In this document: piece after piece, positions 1 to 10,960 of the stretch
How positions within the stretch are numbered: position 1 is the stretch's first letter
Layout: the number at the start of each line of letters is the position of its first letter
Origin: Drosophila pseudoobscura
Lineage: Eukaryota; Arthropoda; Insecta; Diptera; Drosophilidae
DNA: 64,000 bases
NCBI RefSeq assembly: GCF_009870125.1
Contig: NC_046679.1
Span: forward strand, 7,564,001 to 7,628,000
Direction of reading: 5' to 3'
The notes under the pieces: model-generated
What the model saw: only the letters and a program-made list of their open reading frames with translations
The model's database searches: none
Told to the model about the DNA's origin: nothing
Position numbers and translations under genes: made by a program

Positions 1-995
1 AGACTTGCAGCAGGCAGAAGAGATTTCCATGCGCACTTCCGGCGGAATTTCAGACTTGACTTTTCTGGTCAGGCCGACGGCGGGTTTTGCACAAAAAAAA
101 ATGAGAAGCAAAGCCCAGAATGAAACCGAAAAAGTGCAACAGCTTGTGCAGTGTGGAAAACTGTGGCGAGTCCTGACTGTTTAGCCAGCAGATATGCACT
201 CGTAAGGCATCCAGTTGGCCAGTTTATTAGGGAGTCCTGCAGGAGTCTGTCTGTCCGCTTTACATCCGCTGACAGCAGCAGCAGCAGCAACAGCAGCAGC
301 GACAACATGAAGTTGGGCAAGAGGCAACCAACAAAATTCAGTGAAGCAATTTCTATGAAATTTATTTCACATGAAGATTTATCGCGATTCCAGACAGCCC
401 TGGCGACACCTGCCAACGCCTACAAATGTAATTTATGGCTCTCCCGCATTATGCACACCAACACAATCATACACTTCAACACACACACACACACACACCG
501 AGAGAGACACACAGCATGTGGCGACTCATTCTCTATCCCCCCACTTCTCTCTCTCTCACTCATCTCCTCTTCATCCTTCCAGCTCCCACCACTTAGCACA
601 CAAAATGCTCATAAGCGTTCGCTGAGAGCTACCACTGCCACTGCCACTGCCGCTGGTGCTGCCTGCTGCCCCAAGGCCCCGACCTCGGTCCTCGACACTC
701 ATCAGGCGTCAGTCGCTGCCCACAGCACAAAATATATAGTCGTATCTGTCGCAAAAATTTGACTTTTAGTCATTCAAACTCCATGAAGAGGCGCGCGCAT
801 TTGCGGCATTTTTCCCTTTTCGGATGCCGTCAGCAAAGGAACATCAGCTAGGAGAATATATACTGCTGATCTACTGAATCATGTACACATATCGCATTTT
901 CATGGAACCATAACGAGAAAATCCTATGCTCTATGGATTGCCTCTTTTTCTGTGTGGAAAAATTACATAGTAAAAGGAAACACACCCATTTTTAA
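1..995. other. Non-coding DNA, no gene recognised
   Basis: Holds a (CAG/CAA)n run at 272-300 and a (CA)n run at 479-498, followed by CT-rich sequence. A long plus-strand open frame from 151 is low-complexity Ser/Thr/Ala and has no recognisable domain, so it is not called as a gene. Confidence 0.6.
272..300. repeat. (CAG/CAA)n trinucleotide run
   Basis: About nine CAG/CAA units. Similar runs are common in fly non-coding DNA and in Gln-rich exons; no coding context here. Confidence 0.8.
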
Positions 996-1160
996 AGACG
1001 GACAGACAGACTTGGCTTAATCCACTCGGCTATTGATGCAGATCAAGAATATATATACTTTATGGGATCGGAAACGCTTCCTTCTGGGTGTTACACACAA
1101 CCACTTTCCCCAAAAATCGAATGTATAGGGGTACACTTTCTTAGTATCGGGTATAAGAAC
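996..1160 (-). mobile_element. INE-1/DINE-1-like (Helentron-type) fragment
   Basis: The segment begins with the GACGGACAGACAGA-type motif. It continues with the block containing ATTGATGCAGATCAAGAATA, then a TATATACTTTATGGG and GGAAACGCTTCC stretch, and ends in a GTATCGGGTATAAG-like terminus. This string is a hallmark of the very abundant Drosophila INE-1/DINE-1 non-autonomous elements and relatives, here in the orientation opposite to the usual consensus. Only part of an element is present, with mismatches, so it is an old fragment. No element-encoded protein is expected. Family naming is from memory of the consensus. Confidence 0.65.
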
Positions 1161-2620
1161 TGAAAATTTCAATGTTTTCACTCGCGGTGCATTAATATTG
1201 AAATCGAAGTAAAATTCTTCGATTCTGGGGGCTTTTCTTTCTGGGTTTTTAATCATAACTTTTCAGTAGAATAGAACTATCAATTTTAGCGCAAAAAATT
1301 ATCGACTTTCAGGAAGAATCCAGTCTTAATTTCCTTTCGCATTCTTGTTGTTTGGGTTTTGTTCCGAAATTATTTGCACGCCTTTTCGAGGGACGAGGAT
1401 GAGGATTATAGTAGAGACGGAATATATTATAAACAGGCTGAATCTATTATTATTCAGCAAAGTGGTCTTATAGCTTATTGAATTACGCAAAGTACTCGCA
1501 TCAACATCCAAATCAAAACCATCCCATAACACGTCCAAACTTGAGGTTTACTCCTGTAATCTGCCCGCATTCCTTGTTGCCACAATTTGGGGCAACGGCA
1601 ACGGGCAAGGGGCAACGGGCAACCCTTGCAAAAACCGAAAGGGGAACGGAACAGAATAAAAGAAGGCAGATCCCTGCCTGGCAATCCTTTGATATGTTGA
1701 ACAAAGTGCCACTTGGCACAAGTTCTAACGAAATGCGTTACACATTTGCATATGCCACAAGGGATGGGGCAGGGGCACCGGCTGGGGCAGCTCAGAATTC
1801 AGAATCCAGTAAGAGACCATGTCTCAGACCAGAGCCAGCCCGAGAGGCAGGGCCAGAGCCAGAGCCAGAGGCAGGGAAAACCACAGCAACGGGGAGCAAC
1901 TGTCATTTTGAGCTTTTTGAGAAATTCATAAACTGAAAAAGTGGATTTTCATACGAAATTTCTGCGTGTGACTGTTGGTGTGCTCGACTTTGAAATTCAA
2001 ATGTGGTGCAGTGACAGACAGGGTCACTGCACCCCACCCCCATCCACTCCCACACTCGCATGCGCCACCTGAGGACCTGCTCGGCGTGTCGCACGCATGA
2101 ACACCTCGCCTGAAGGACCTCCACTCCGGTGACTGCTTCTGCTTCTGTTTCTCCTGAGTGAAAATCAGTGTGTTCCATTCCGTTCCCCTGCTCCGCCTCT
2201 GCAAACAACATAAGTCGCCGTAATGCCCATAAAAGTTGCACTGCCTCTGTGCCATCCCTCCATCTCCATCTCGCTTCTGGCCAGGAACTGCCGCTCGTTT
2301 GGTGCCCAAAGTGCTCGAGATAAAGCTGAGCACCTGGAATAGAGTGACAAGTGGCCAGCATTTCATACAAATTGCCGAGGACGACACTTTAATGACAAAC
2401 ATTCTCTCGGTCTGCGGTCCCGTGTCCCGTGTCCGATGTCCGATGTCCGATGTACGGGGCTCTTGACTCTGAGACTTCTAAGGCCTGCCCCACAACTCAA
2501 TAAAGTTTACGTCAAATGAAATGTTGCAACAGAAACGCAATTTAATAATTAACAGCACGAGCAGAGAACAACCTTCAACGGCAATGGAAAGGGGCAAGTG
2601 GCAAGGGGCAAGGAGCAGAG

Positions 2621-2643
2621 GCAGCAGCAGCAGCAGCAGCAGC
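2621..2643. repeat. (GCA)n run
   Basis: Uninterrupted GCA units preceded by GGCAAG-type degenerate repeats. Confidence 0.8.
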
Positions 2644-3050
2644 GGCCACATTGGTTGCTGCAGCGTTTATTATTGTTATTAACATTTTTGCGAATGCCGT
2701 GAGGCGGGTTTTAATTGATGGTCGCCCCCCTCCCACTCCCTTGCCGTGTCGGAGTCCATGACGTGCCTCTCTAATGCAGTTGTACAAAAGCTGATGGGCC
2801 CCCAAGAGCAGCAAGAGCCAGACCCAGACCCAGAGCCAGGCCAAGTCCGAGTCCGAGTTCGAGTCCAGTTCCAACTCCAAGTGGCAGTCTCAGTTGCTGA
2901 CTCGCTCTTTTGCATGTGCCACGCCCCTGTGGCATAGTGTTTGCCCCATCTCACTCGCTCCCATGTCTCCACTCGTACATTGTATGAGCGGGAAGAGAGA
3001 GGGCTATGCTATTATGAAATTATCGTCATCGTCTACGGCTGGGAGCCCCT

Positions 3051-3108
3051 GACCAGACCAGACCAGGCCAGACCCGACCAGACCAGACCAGACCCTCCCA
3101 GACCAGAA
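3051..3108. repeat. CCAGA pentamer array
   Basis: About ten imperfect copies of GACCA/CCAGA. A similar unit recurs near 30330-30380. Confidence 0.8.
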
Positions 3109-3809
3109 GACATTGACCAGTCCTATAGCCCCGCAGGCCATAAAATACATGAACCGAATGGGCCTACGATGGTTCCTCCGTTCCTCAGCTCCTCTCACGA
3201 CGAGTGGTGTTCCTGTTCCAGTGTTGGTCTTGCATTTGCAGAAGCCAGAAGCCTAATTGCAATTTACCTTTACCTCGACTCCCTGCCCTGCTCCTCCTCC
3301 TCGAGGGCGGAGTACACCCATCTACCGCTCTGTCCGCTAGCCGTTAAGAATTTTAAATTGTTTAATGGTGACTAACTTACGATTCCAGGCCGAGTTAATT
3401 ACGCTGGGGTGCATATTTGCCGATCCATGGCCCCAGGACCACACCATACCATACCAGGGGCCAGGCCAGGACCCGATACCATAGAAATGACAGACGGACA
3501 CTCTCACTTGGCTTAGGGTTACTCAACAGGTGCCAGGGCCAAGACCAGAAAAGAGAGAGGGGAGGGAGAGCATTGGTGAAAAATTAAACAAAATGAATTT
3601 GTAATTTCATGTCATAAATAATTGGTCGCTAACTCGCGGTTGGAGCTGCGACTCAAGTTGGTTTTGGTCCAAATGGAGAATTGCAGAGAAAGAACGAAGA
3701 CCTGGCCCAAGTCGGAGCCAGTCCAAGTCCACTCCAGAAATTGTAAAAGCTGAAATTACGCTAAATGCTGATTAAGTGAACATTTATCATCGCTAGTTGG
3801 CCGACTGCC

Positions 3810-3840
3810 TGGCTGGCTGGTTGGTTGGTTGGTTGGTTGG
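3810..3840. repeat. GGCT/GGTT tetramer array
   Basis: Two GGCT units followed by several GGTT units. Confidence 0.8.
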
Positions 3841-4460
3841 ATTGGGTTCCTCCGCAGCAGCTGTATCGAGGAAGTGAATGGAGGATTGCGAATGGAAATG
3901 GTATGGCATGGGATGGCATGGGATGGGATATGGTGGGGCGCTTGTTGGGTTAGTTAATTTTCTTGGAAAAGCGACAGGGAACAGAAGCGGCCAGCCACAA
4001 TGTCCATCCCAGAGGTTGCCCCAGAGCTGTCTATCCAGCTCGAAAACAGCTGTTGCAACGGAAGAGGGGAGAGAGAATAAATGAGCCTAGATCCTAGGTA
4101 GATGGTGCCGCGAATTAAGTGGTAAAAGTTGTTCTAAAACTCACTTGCAGCACTGAAAGTGGGGGAGCACCGAAATGAAGGGGTATCCAAGTTTCAACAA
4201 CTTATGAGATACCAATTTCTACTAACCCGAGATCGCAGTAATGCGAATTCCTACACATCTTAAACGATGATTCCCAGAATGCTGCTGCTTCCCAACTAAG
4301 AAATAAAACAATGTTTCCCGTTCCTATAAGGCACCATCAGACAATTGACTAAAACAAAAACAAAAAGAAAAGGAAAAGGAAAAGAGTGAAGAGAACAAAT
4401 GAAATGGAACTTGCACAGGACAAAATGTCGGCTTATCAAAGACAATTCCGTCTCCTCTGC

Positions 4461-4522
4461 CCAGTGTCCAGTGTCCGCTGTCCAAGGTCCAGTGTCCAGT
4501 GTCCGCCTGTCCGAGTGTCCAG
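4461..4522. repeat. GTGTCC-type hexamer array
   Basis: Imperfect CAGTGTC/GTCC repeats. A sister array lies at about 2418-2452 (CCGTGTC/CCGATGT). Confidence 0.75.
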
Positions 4523-5589
4523 TTCAATGGCCACGGACAATGAGTGCAGCAGCAGCAGAGTTGAGGGAAAATCAAAGACAATGACAAGTAGCCATAAGAT
4601 GAAAATTCAAGAAGATGCAACGTCAATTTGATACATATTTATGATAATATGCTCGCTCGCTCCCAGCCATAAAAACGGTCCAGGCCAAGACCGAGAGCCA
4701 AGTGCAGCCACTCGACTTGGCCCGGCCAATAGGGTGGGGGAGAGGGAGAGTAGAGGGGAGCTGGCTGGCAGATCCAACCATTGGCGGCGGCAAACCAAAC
4801 GAATCGAATCGAATTGAATCGAGAGCCGAGTCGGGAGACGTATCGAAAACCGCTGAAGGTTGAACGGTTCCGGTGACGATGCCCAGAGATGCTGCTGCTG
4901 CTGCTTGTTAGTGGAATGGATGTCGATGTGGATGTGGATGTGGACGACAGCAACCGCTAGTCCCGGGATCGTCTCAGCTCTCAGCTTCGGTTACAGTCTG
5001 CCAGTCGCATTGTTATCGAACTATATCAAAATGATCGGCCACATTTGCGTACCGTACCCCAATCCAAGACCGAGACCCAGTCCCAGCCCCAGCCCCACAC
5101 TGCAGCCAGTCGCAGAACCCAAGTCGGAGATGGGAACGGGGATGTGATTGTGTCCAGAGAAACAGCTACAAACAATCGCCGCCAACGATCTGGAGACGAA
5201 CGAGAGGAGCACTATTGCTTGGTATGCAGATCGGCAGCCCCGGTCGGTCGGGAGCTGCATTTGCATGCAGAGCCAACAAAACAGGAGTCAGACTCTGGCT
5301 ATGGCTGTGGCTGGGGCTGTGGATCTGCCACTGCTGTTTGCCTCAGACCCAGACCCAGCGACGACGCTGTGCGGCTCCCGCCAAGAACAGGAGGAGCAGC
5401 AGCAGCAGGAGGAGAAGGAGAGGAGCCCCAGAGATGGAGCCGAGTCTGACCGATGATTGCTGGCCATTGATAAAGAAGCGGCTGCCTCATGTACGCGCTG
5501 TAACTAAAAACTAGAAGCATTTACCGCAATTGTAATGTCGAAAGTACATGATATAAGATCATAGATAAACGCTTCAGATTCTGTACCAT

Positions 5590-5629
5590 CTCCACTCCAC
5601 TCCACTCCACTGCACTGCACTCCACTGCC
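5590..5629. repeat. CCACT/GCACT pentamer array
   Basis: About eight tandem pentamers. Confidence 0.85.
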
Positions 5630-5801
5630 CCCTCCACTTGTCGGCTTGTTGGGGGCTCAGCGTTTGTTCTTTCATGTCGCTGCTCGGTGGAGATACTTTT
5701 TGCTGCAATCGCAATCGGGAGCTGTGCTCCTGTCCTGTCCTGTCCTGGCCGGTAATCCACGCCAACTGGTTGTAGTTTTTGGCTCGCTCGCTCTCTGGTT
5801 C

Positions 5802-5870
5802 GCTCGGTTTGGTTTCGTTTCGTTTGGTTCGGTTCGGTTTGGTTTGGTTTGGTTTGGCTTGGTTTCGGTT
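5802..5870. repeat. GGTTT/GGTTC pentamer array
   Basis: About 13 tandem pentamers with TTT/TTC variation. Confidence 0.85.
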
Positions 5871-6300
5871 TTATTAGATCATTAGTTGTCTGCAGTTCGA
5901 TAAAGATCGCCCAGACGCTCACAATCGCGCTCGCTTTCGCCTTTCTGCTGCCATCGCTGCCATCGATTGCCAGAGGAAGCTTCACCTCACCTTCTCCTCG
6001 TACGTTTGGGTTCGTTCTGTTTTCGTACTTTTTGCTGTCCATAAAGTCGTTTTGTTTGTTCTTAATGACTGCGTTTAGATCTTGATAGTTGGCGTACTTC
6101 AAAGCGACAGTGCCGCCGGCATAGACGACTCGACCCGGTCTCCACCGAACTCAGATTGTTTATGGTATACGGCCGCGGTCCTGGCTATGAGGCACGACTG
6201 CTCTGCTGCTCTGCCAGCCTGTGAGAGCTCTGGGAACAGAGCTGGCCGCCACTCGAAGATGCAACTGCAGCCCCAACAACAACAATAAAAAAAACTCCTA

Positions 6301-7110
6301 CAGGTGCAGTTTGGTTTTTCCATCATTAAATTTGAAAATAAATATTTGGGGAGTAAATGTCAAAGATCACAACTTTTATGATATATGGATTTTTAATGAC
6401 TCTTTTTGAGATTTATGTGGTTTAGTCATTGACTGAATCAATCAGTTGATGGTCTTCAGATTACTTTTCTCCACCGATAGTATTTCCAACCCTGTATTTC
6501 CTAAGAGTTGCGCCGGGAGACAAAACCATTAATAGTATATTCCTAATCCGAGGATCCTTAGCTAATAGCAACAAATTCTTGGTTTGATTTTGATCAAGGA
6601 TGACGTAGATAACATTCCTATAAGATTGACTAGAAACTATATACCCTTGTCGCTTCCACTTTCTGGATTGAATTATGCCTTGACTGAACCGCTTAGAATC
6701 TTATGTTCCACATTTCGATTCGGCTAACGTGCCGCTCGTCATGCGGCAGCGCCCCTCGGTCGGTTGGGCAGGAGGAGTGCTGCGTTTTTCCCTGGGATCC
6801 GCGGGTAACAATCATCAGCTGGTGTCACACGGACCACTTGATAGATGATGTCATTGCATATCACAGTCCAGATATATGTTATAAAAGTGACATTGAATCT
6901 CTCATTCATCTATATAAAGAAGTCATATGATCCCATATAGGCCCTCGCTTCGGTTCGCTTGTGCGCCAAACCCCGGCTCACTCGCTTATATAAGAGTAGA
7001 TACTAGAGAGATGATATTCTCGTCATAGTAAAAGATTTCTAGTTGAGCCTAGAAGCTAATTTACTGAAAACTGAAGATTCTTGTATCCTTCCTCTATTCT
7101 TGAGTGCTTG
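6301..7110. other. AT-rich island without microsatellites
   Basis: The base composition is visibly more AT-rich than the flanks, with no dinucleotide arrays and no recognisable ORF. At 6971-6985 it contains CCCCGGCTCACTCGC, which recurs at 28457-28471 in a similar setting. It may be an old transposon remnant or a regulatory block. Confidence 0.4.
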
Positions 7111-8154
7111 GTTTTTGAAACTGCTTGGAGAGTGCATAAATCTGCCCTGTTCAGATTCCTTATTCAGATCCCTCAAATTCTGCTGCCTTCTCTGTCCAGC
7201 AGTCTGTCCATCAACCAGAAATCTGCCTGTTTATGAAGTGGCGGAGACAAAGCCCCCAAAAGGCGAGTGGCTACCAGTAGCCGCCGCTGCTGTAGCTGCT
7301 GGCCAGGGTCGGGTGGGGCACGGCACGGCACAGACAAGTGGAGGCCTGAGCAGGTTTGGGCCATTAAGCAAACGACACTGCCAAAGAGGTCCCTCCGGCC
7401 GGGCACAGGACCTCATGGAGGGGCCGGAGTGAAGCACTCGTACGAGTACGTTCGAAAAAACCCACATTACGAGATGCTGTGAAGTGCATAAATCGATGAA
7501 AATGGCATGGACTATGCCACTAACAACCTAATAACTGCACCGGCCAGGCACCGACGACGACGGCATCTAATCATGGCAGGAGCACCCGATGCCTGGCCAG
7601 GCCTGGCCTGGGTGCCGGCTGTGGGTGCAGGGGGTGAAGGGGAACAGGAGCTCTCGTATGAAATGCCCAAAGCAAAGCCACTTGCAGCAGGCTCCAACTA
7701 GAGCTCCAGAGCTCGGACAGCAGGCATTGTTCTCCAGAGCAAGGCGTTGACTCTGCGGCTGGCCGAAAGAGAAACCCGGCATCCATTCATCTCCCCCCCA
7801 CCCTCGGGTTTGCCTTGCACCGGTAAATTTTGCACTTTAGCTGGCCAAAATGTCATTGGCAGCAATGGACGCAAAAACCGCAAGTACACTTGAGTGCTGC
7901 ACTCCAGGTGCCGTTGTTGGTCTGGCCCCTGCCTCCTGCCTCCAGCACCACTCCTCCACCAGCTCTTGGGGGTTTTGCCTTTGCCCCAGCAGCAGGCTTC
8001 TTCTTCTCCTCATAATGTGGATGCGAACGTGGCCGGGACATGCACGACGTTGTTGATGTCTAGGCGCACACACAGCCTGGCTTGGCCTGGCATGGCCTGG
8101 CCTGGTCCTGGTTCTGGTCTAGGCTGGTAACGGCAGGGGAACGGCATCTATGCC

Positions 8155-8172
8155 TGTGTGTGTGTGTGTGTG
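8155..8172. repeat. (TG)n microsatellite
   Basis: Nine uninterrupted TG units. Confidence 0.85.
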
Positions 8173-8343
8173 TTTGTCAAGGCTTGAAGCCGAAAAACCA
8201 CCAGACATGGCCCAGGCCAACGGTCGAGCCGTCGGCGAGAGATTTCATGTGAAATTAGCATGTCGTGACACAAATGACTTAAAAGCACTCAATCGCACCG
8301 AACACACCAAACAAGGAGAGAGCGGAGCGGACCAGCACCTGGC

Positions 8344-8432
8344 TTGGAGCATGGAGCTTGGAGTAGGAGTCAGAGTTGGAGGTGGAGATGGAGATGGAGT
8401 CGTAGTCGGAGTCAGAGTTGGATGTGGATCGG
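8344..8432. repeat. GGAGTN/GGAGAT hexamer array
   Basis: Imperfect purine-rich hexamers, about 90 nt. They read as WRWRSRS-like peptides, which explains the open frame there. Confidence 0.75.
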
Positions 8433-9160
8433 AATGGAGTGTAGGCTGAGCCTTTGGCAAGTGTCGCTCGCCCGCTGCGTGCAAAATAATTTACATTCAC
8501 ACGGAGAGTTCATCAACTGTTTGTGTCAGAGCCAGAGCCCTATCCCAATCCCCTTTAAACCCACCTGTGCCCCCACTGCCACTGGCGGGCACAACTTAAT
8601 TATGCCAGAGACAGGGAGACAGGGACACAGGGAGAGAGAGAACCAATCATCATCAATGGCAGCCGCCAGAGTCCAAGTCCAAGTCCAACTCCAAGTCCAG
8701 CTCCAAGTCACATTCCAGACAACATCCCCATTGATTGCATTAATGTATTTCTTCAAAATTATTGTTTGCCCAGCCGCGCGCCTGCTTATCATAAATTATG
8801 TAAATGGAAAAACGCGAACCGGAAAACAGGCTCCGGCCGAACAACAATTCTCAATTAATGAAGCCCCCACGATATCAGTATCATGTGAGTCGCCAGTTTC
8901 TCAGATAAACAACAACAAAAAAATGCAAAAACAACAGCCTCAAACCCAAACTCGAAGTCGAACTCAAAGTCTCACCGAACAGCCGTGGCAGGAACACAAA
9001 AACGAAAGCGAAAACAGGACCCACCGAGAGAGCCTCGATGCCTGTGAGCTACCTGAGTCAAAAATATATATAAAGAGCAGCAAAAAATACTCCGCCGAGT
9101 GCGCCAAAAATTAAGCAGTGACAGTTGATAATTTGTCAAAGCCACAGAGCGGCTCCCCCC

Positions 9161-10060
9161 GGGCCAGGAACGAGCACGGGACGAAGCCTAAACTTGTTTC
9201 AATATTTGATGTCTTGACCAGAGGTTAGCTTAGCTTTCCGATGGGATTGGCGAGCCTCAGAGAACAGAGATTGAAAGTGGGATCTGCCACATTGAAGAAT
9301 TGTCGGGATTTGCTGGGAGAACTTGTAGATTCGGTCTCCATCTTCATCCAATGATTAATCAAGGAATTCTTTTGCGAACTAAATTTTGTATCATCATTCT
9401 ATACATACAGGGCCGGTCCACTGAATAGGTTCAACAATTTTCAAAAGTAATACCTCTATATCTATTCATCCAACTTTACGATTTTGATGATATAATTTAT
9501 ACTTTTCAGATTGACACAACAAAGCTTGCAGTCTCTAGGACACGAAACAGTTTCCCAGAAACATTACCAGAAGTTCCCTTTTATTATAGCTCTCCTTAAA
9601 AGGTTCAAAGTCAATGATTTTAGTTTGTGGTCTACAGATGAGGAGTTAACGATGTCAATGGTTTATCCTATTTTAAGTCAAGGTTTTTACCGTTTCAGGA
9701 ATAGATCGCAATAAGCAGGGCTAATAAAGGAACTGTATGAGTTCTATACTAAACCGGCTCAAAAAGGCTGATTAATCAAACGATTCCAAAAGGGAAGTCC
9801 ATGATTTTATTTGTTTTGAAGCAAAGTCTGGTAAAAAACAAAGATCTCAACACGCGACAACACCCATAGCGAGATGACTTATCTCTATATCTCTATCTTC
9901 AATCACTATAGTCTCCCAGTTATCAAAACTTTCCCTGTCTTCTGGGATAAATGTATTCAATATTTTATTGGAATATCTTCCGTGAAGGGTATCAAGCGTT
10001 CTTTATAGTTGAAAAATATCATCACTAGGTCTTTTCTTATTTATTTGCTCGTCTTTAATG
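9161..10060. other. AT-rich island without microsatellites
   Basis: Second AT-rich, repeat-poor block. The only sizeable ORF (plus, 9511-9714, 67 codons) has mixed composition and no recognisable family. Confidence 0.4.
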
Positions 10061-10901
10061 ATGACGACATGCACTGGCTGCTCATAAGCCAGGCCCAAAC
10101 CGATCCGATCCGATCCGATCCAGCCTGTGCAGGACATGGACACGCATGCGTAAGTCGTTCCCAGTGTAAGTGTCAGTTGGTGCTGATAATTAGCGATTAA
10201 ACCCAGGCCAGGACACAACTGTACCAGTACCTGTGCGTGGACCCCAAGTTGTAGCTGGAACTGCCATTGAGGTTAGGGGCCAAGGCGCTGATTAACTGTC
10301 GGCAGTTCAAAGTAATGGCAGGAACAACAGTAGAGTACTCTCGTAGAAGTGGGGGTACGACGAGGCGGAGGCTTGACCGAACACGCACGCACACTTTGGG
10401 GTTAGGCACGAACATTTTAATGCGATAATTTAACCAGAATTTGTGGTTACATTGACTAATTGAACAGGTGTGGCTATTAAACAGCCGCAGGCACGGCTGT
10501 ACGACTGCAATCGAATTGTGTTGCATTTGCATGCAAAAGGACACCACTGGAGAGGACACCACTGGCAGGAGCAGGACCCCGGACCGTACAGGACAGGAAA
10601 CAGGGACGCCCCACCGTTACTTGGCATTTGCGTGACATTCCAGCGACTGACCAAAAAGCCAAAACAGCCAGACACACACATGCATACGTGCATAGAAGGA
10701 CAGCATGTTAATTTGTTAGCTTGTTGAGTTGCTAACCAGTCCAGAAGCGGGAGCAGGGACCAGGGAGCAGGGAGCAGTGGCAGGAGGAAGGAAGAAGGTC
10801 TGAACCTCACCGTGGATAGTAATAATGCGAGGCTTCGTTGTTGCCCTTCCTGGTCAAAGTGCATTGCGGTTTTGGGCCAGGTCGCTCGACTTCGATTCCG
10901 T

Positions 10902-10960
10902 CTCAGAGTCAGAGTCAGAGTCAGAGTTGGATTGGGACTTGGACTTGGACTGGGACTGGG
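10902..10960. repeat. GAGTCA then GGACTT/GGACTG hexamer array
   Basis: Four GAGTCA units followed by several GGACT(T/G)G units. Confidence 0.85.

Larger units (their letters stand above)
1161..6300. other. Non-coding, repeat-rich stretch
   Basis: No exon is recognisable on either strand. The stretch holds several short-unit tandem arrays (listed separately), CAG runs, and GA- and CA-rich patches. Open frames here translate the repeats into Arg/Gln/Ser/Pro-rich strings. Confidence 0.6.
7111..9160. other. Non-coding, GC-richer stretch
   Basis: Contains GGAGTN-type repeats and a (TG)n tract. Long open frames on the plus strand (8344-9114) are repeat translations. No gene recognised. Confidence 0.6.

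Noticed and set aside
8344..9114. 256-codon plus-strand frame
   Set aside because: Its N-terminal part is a translation of GGAGTN repeats, and the rest has no recognisable domain.
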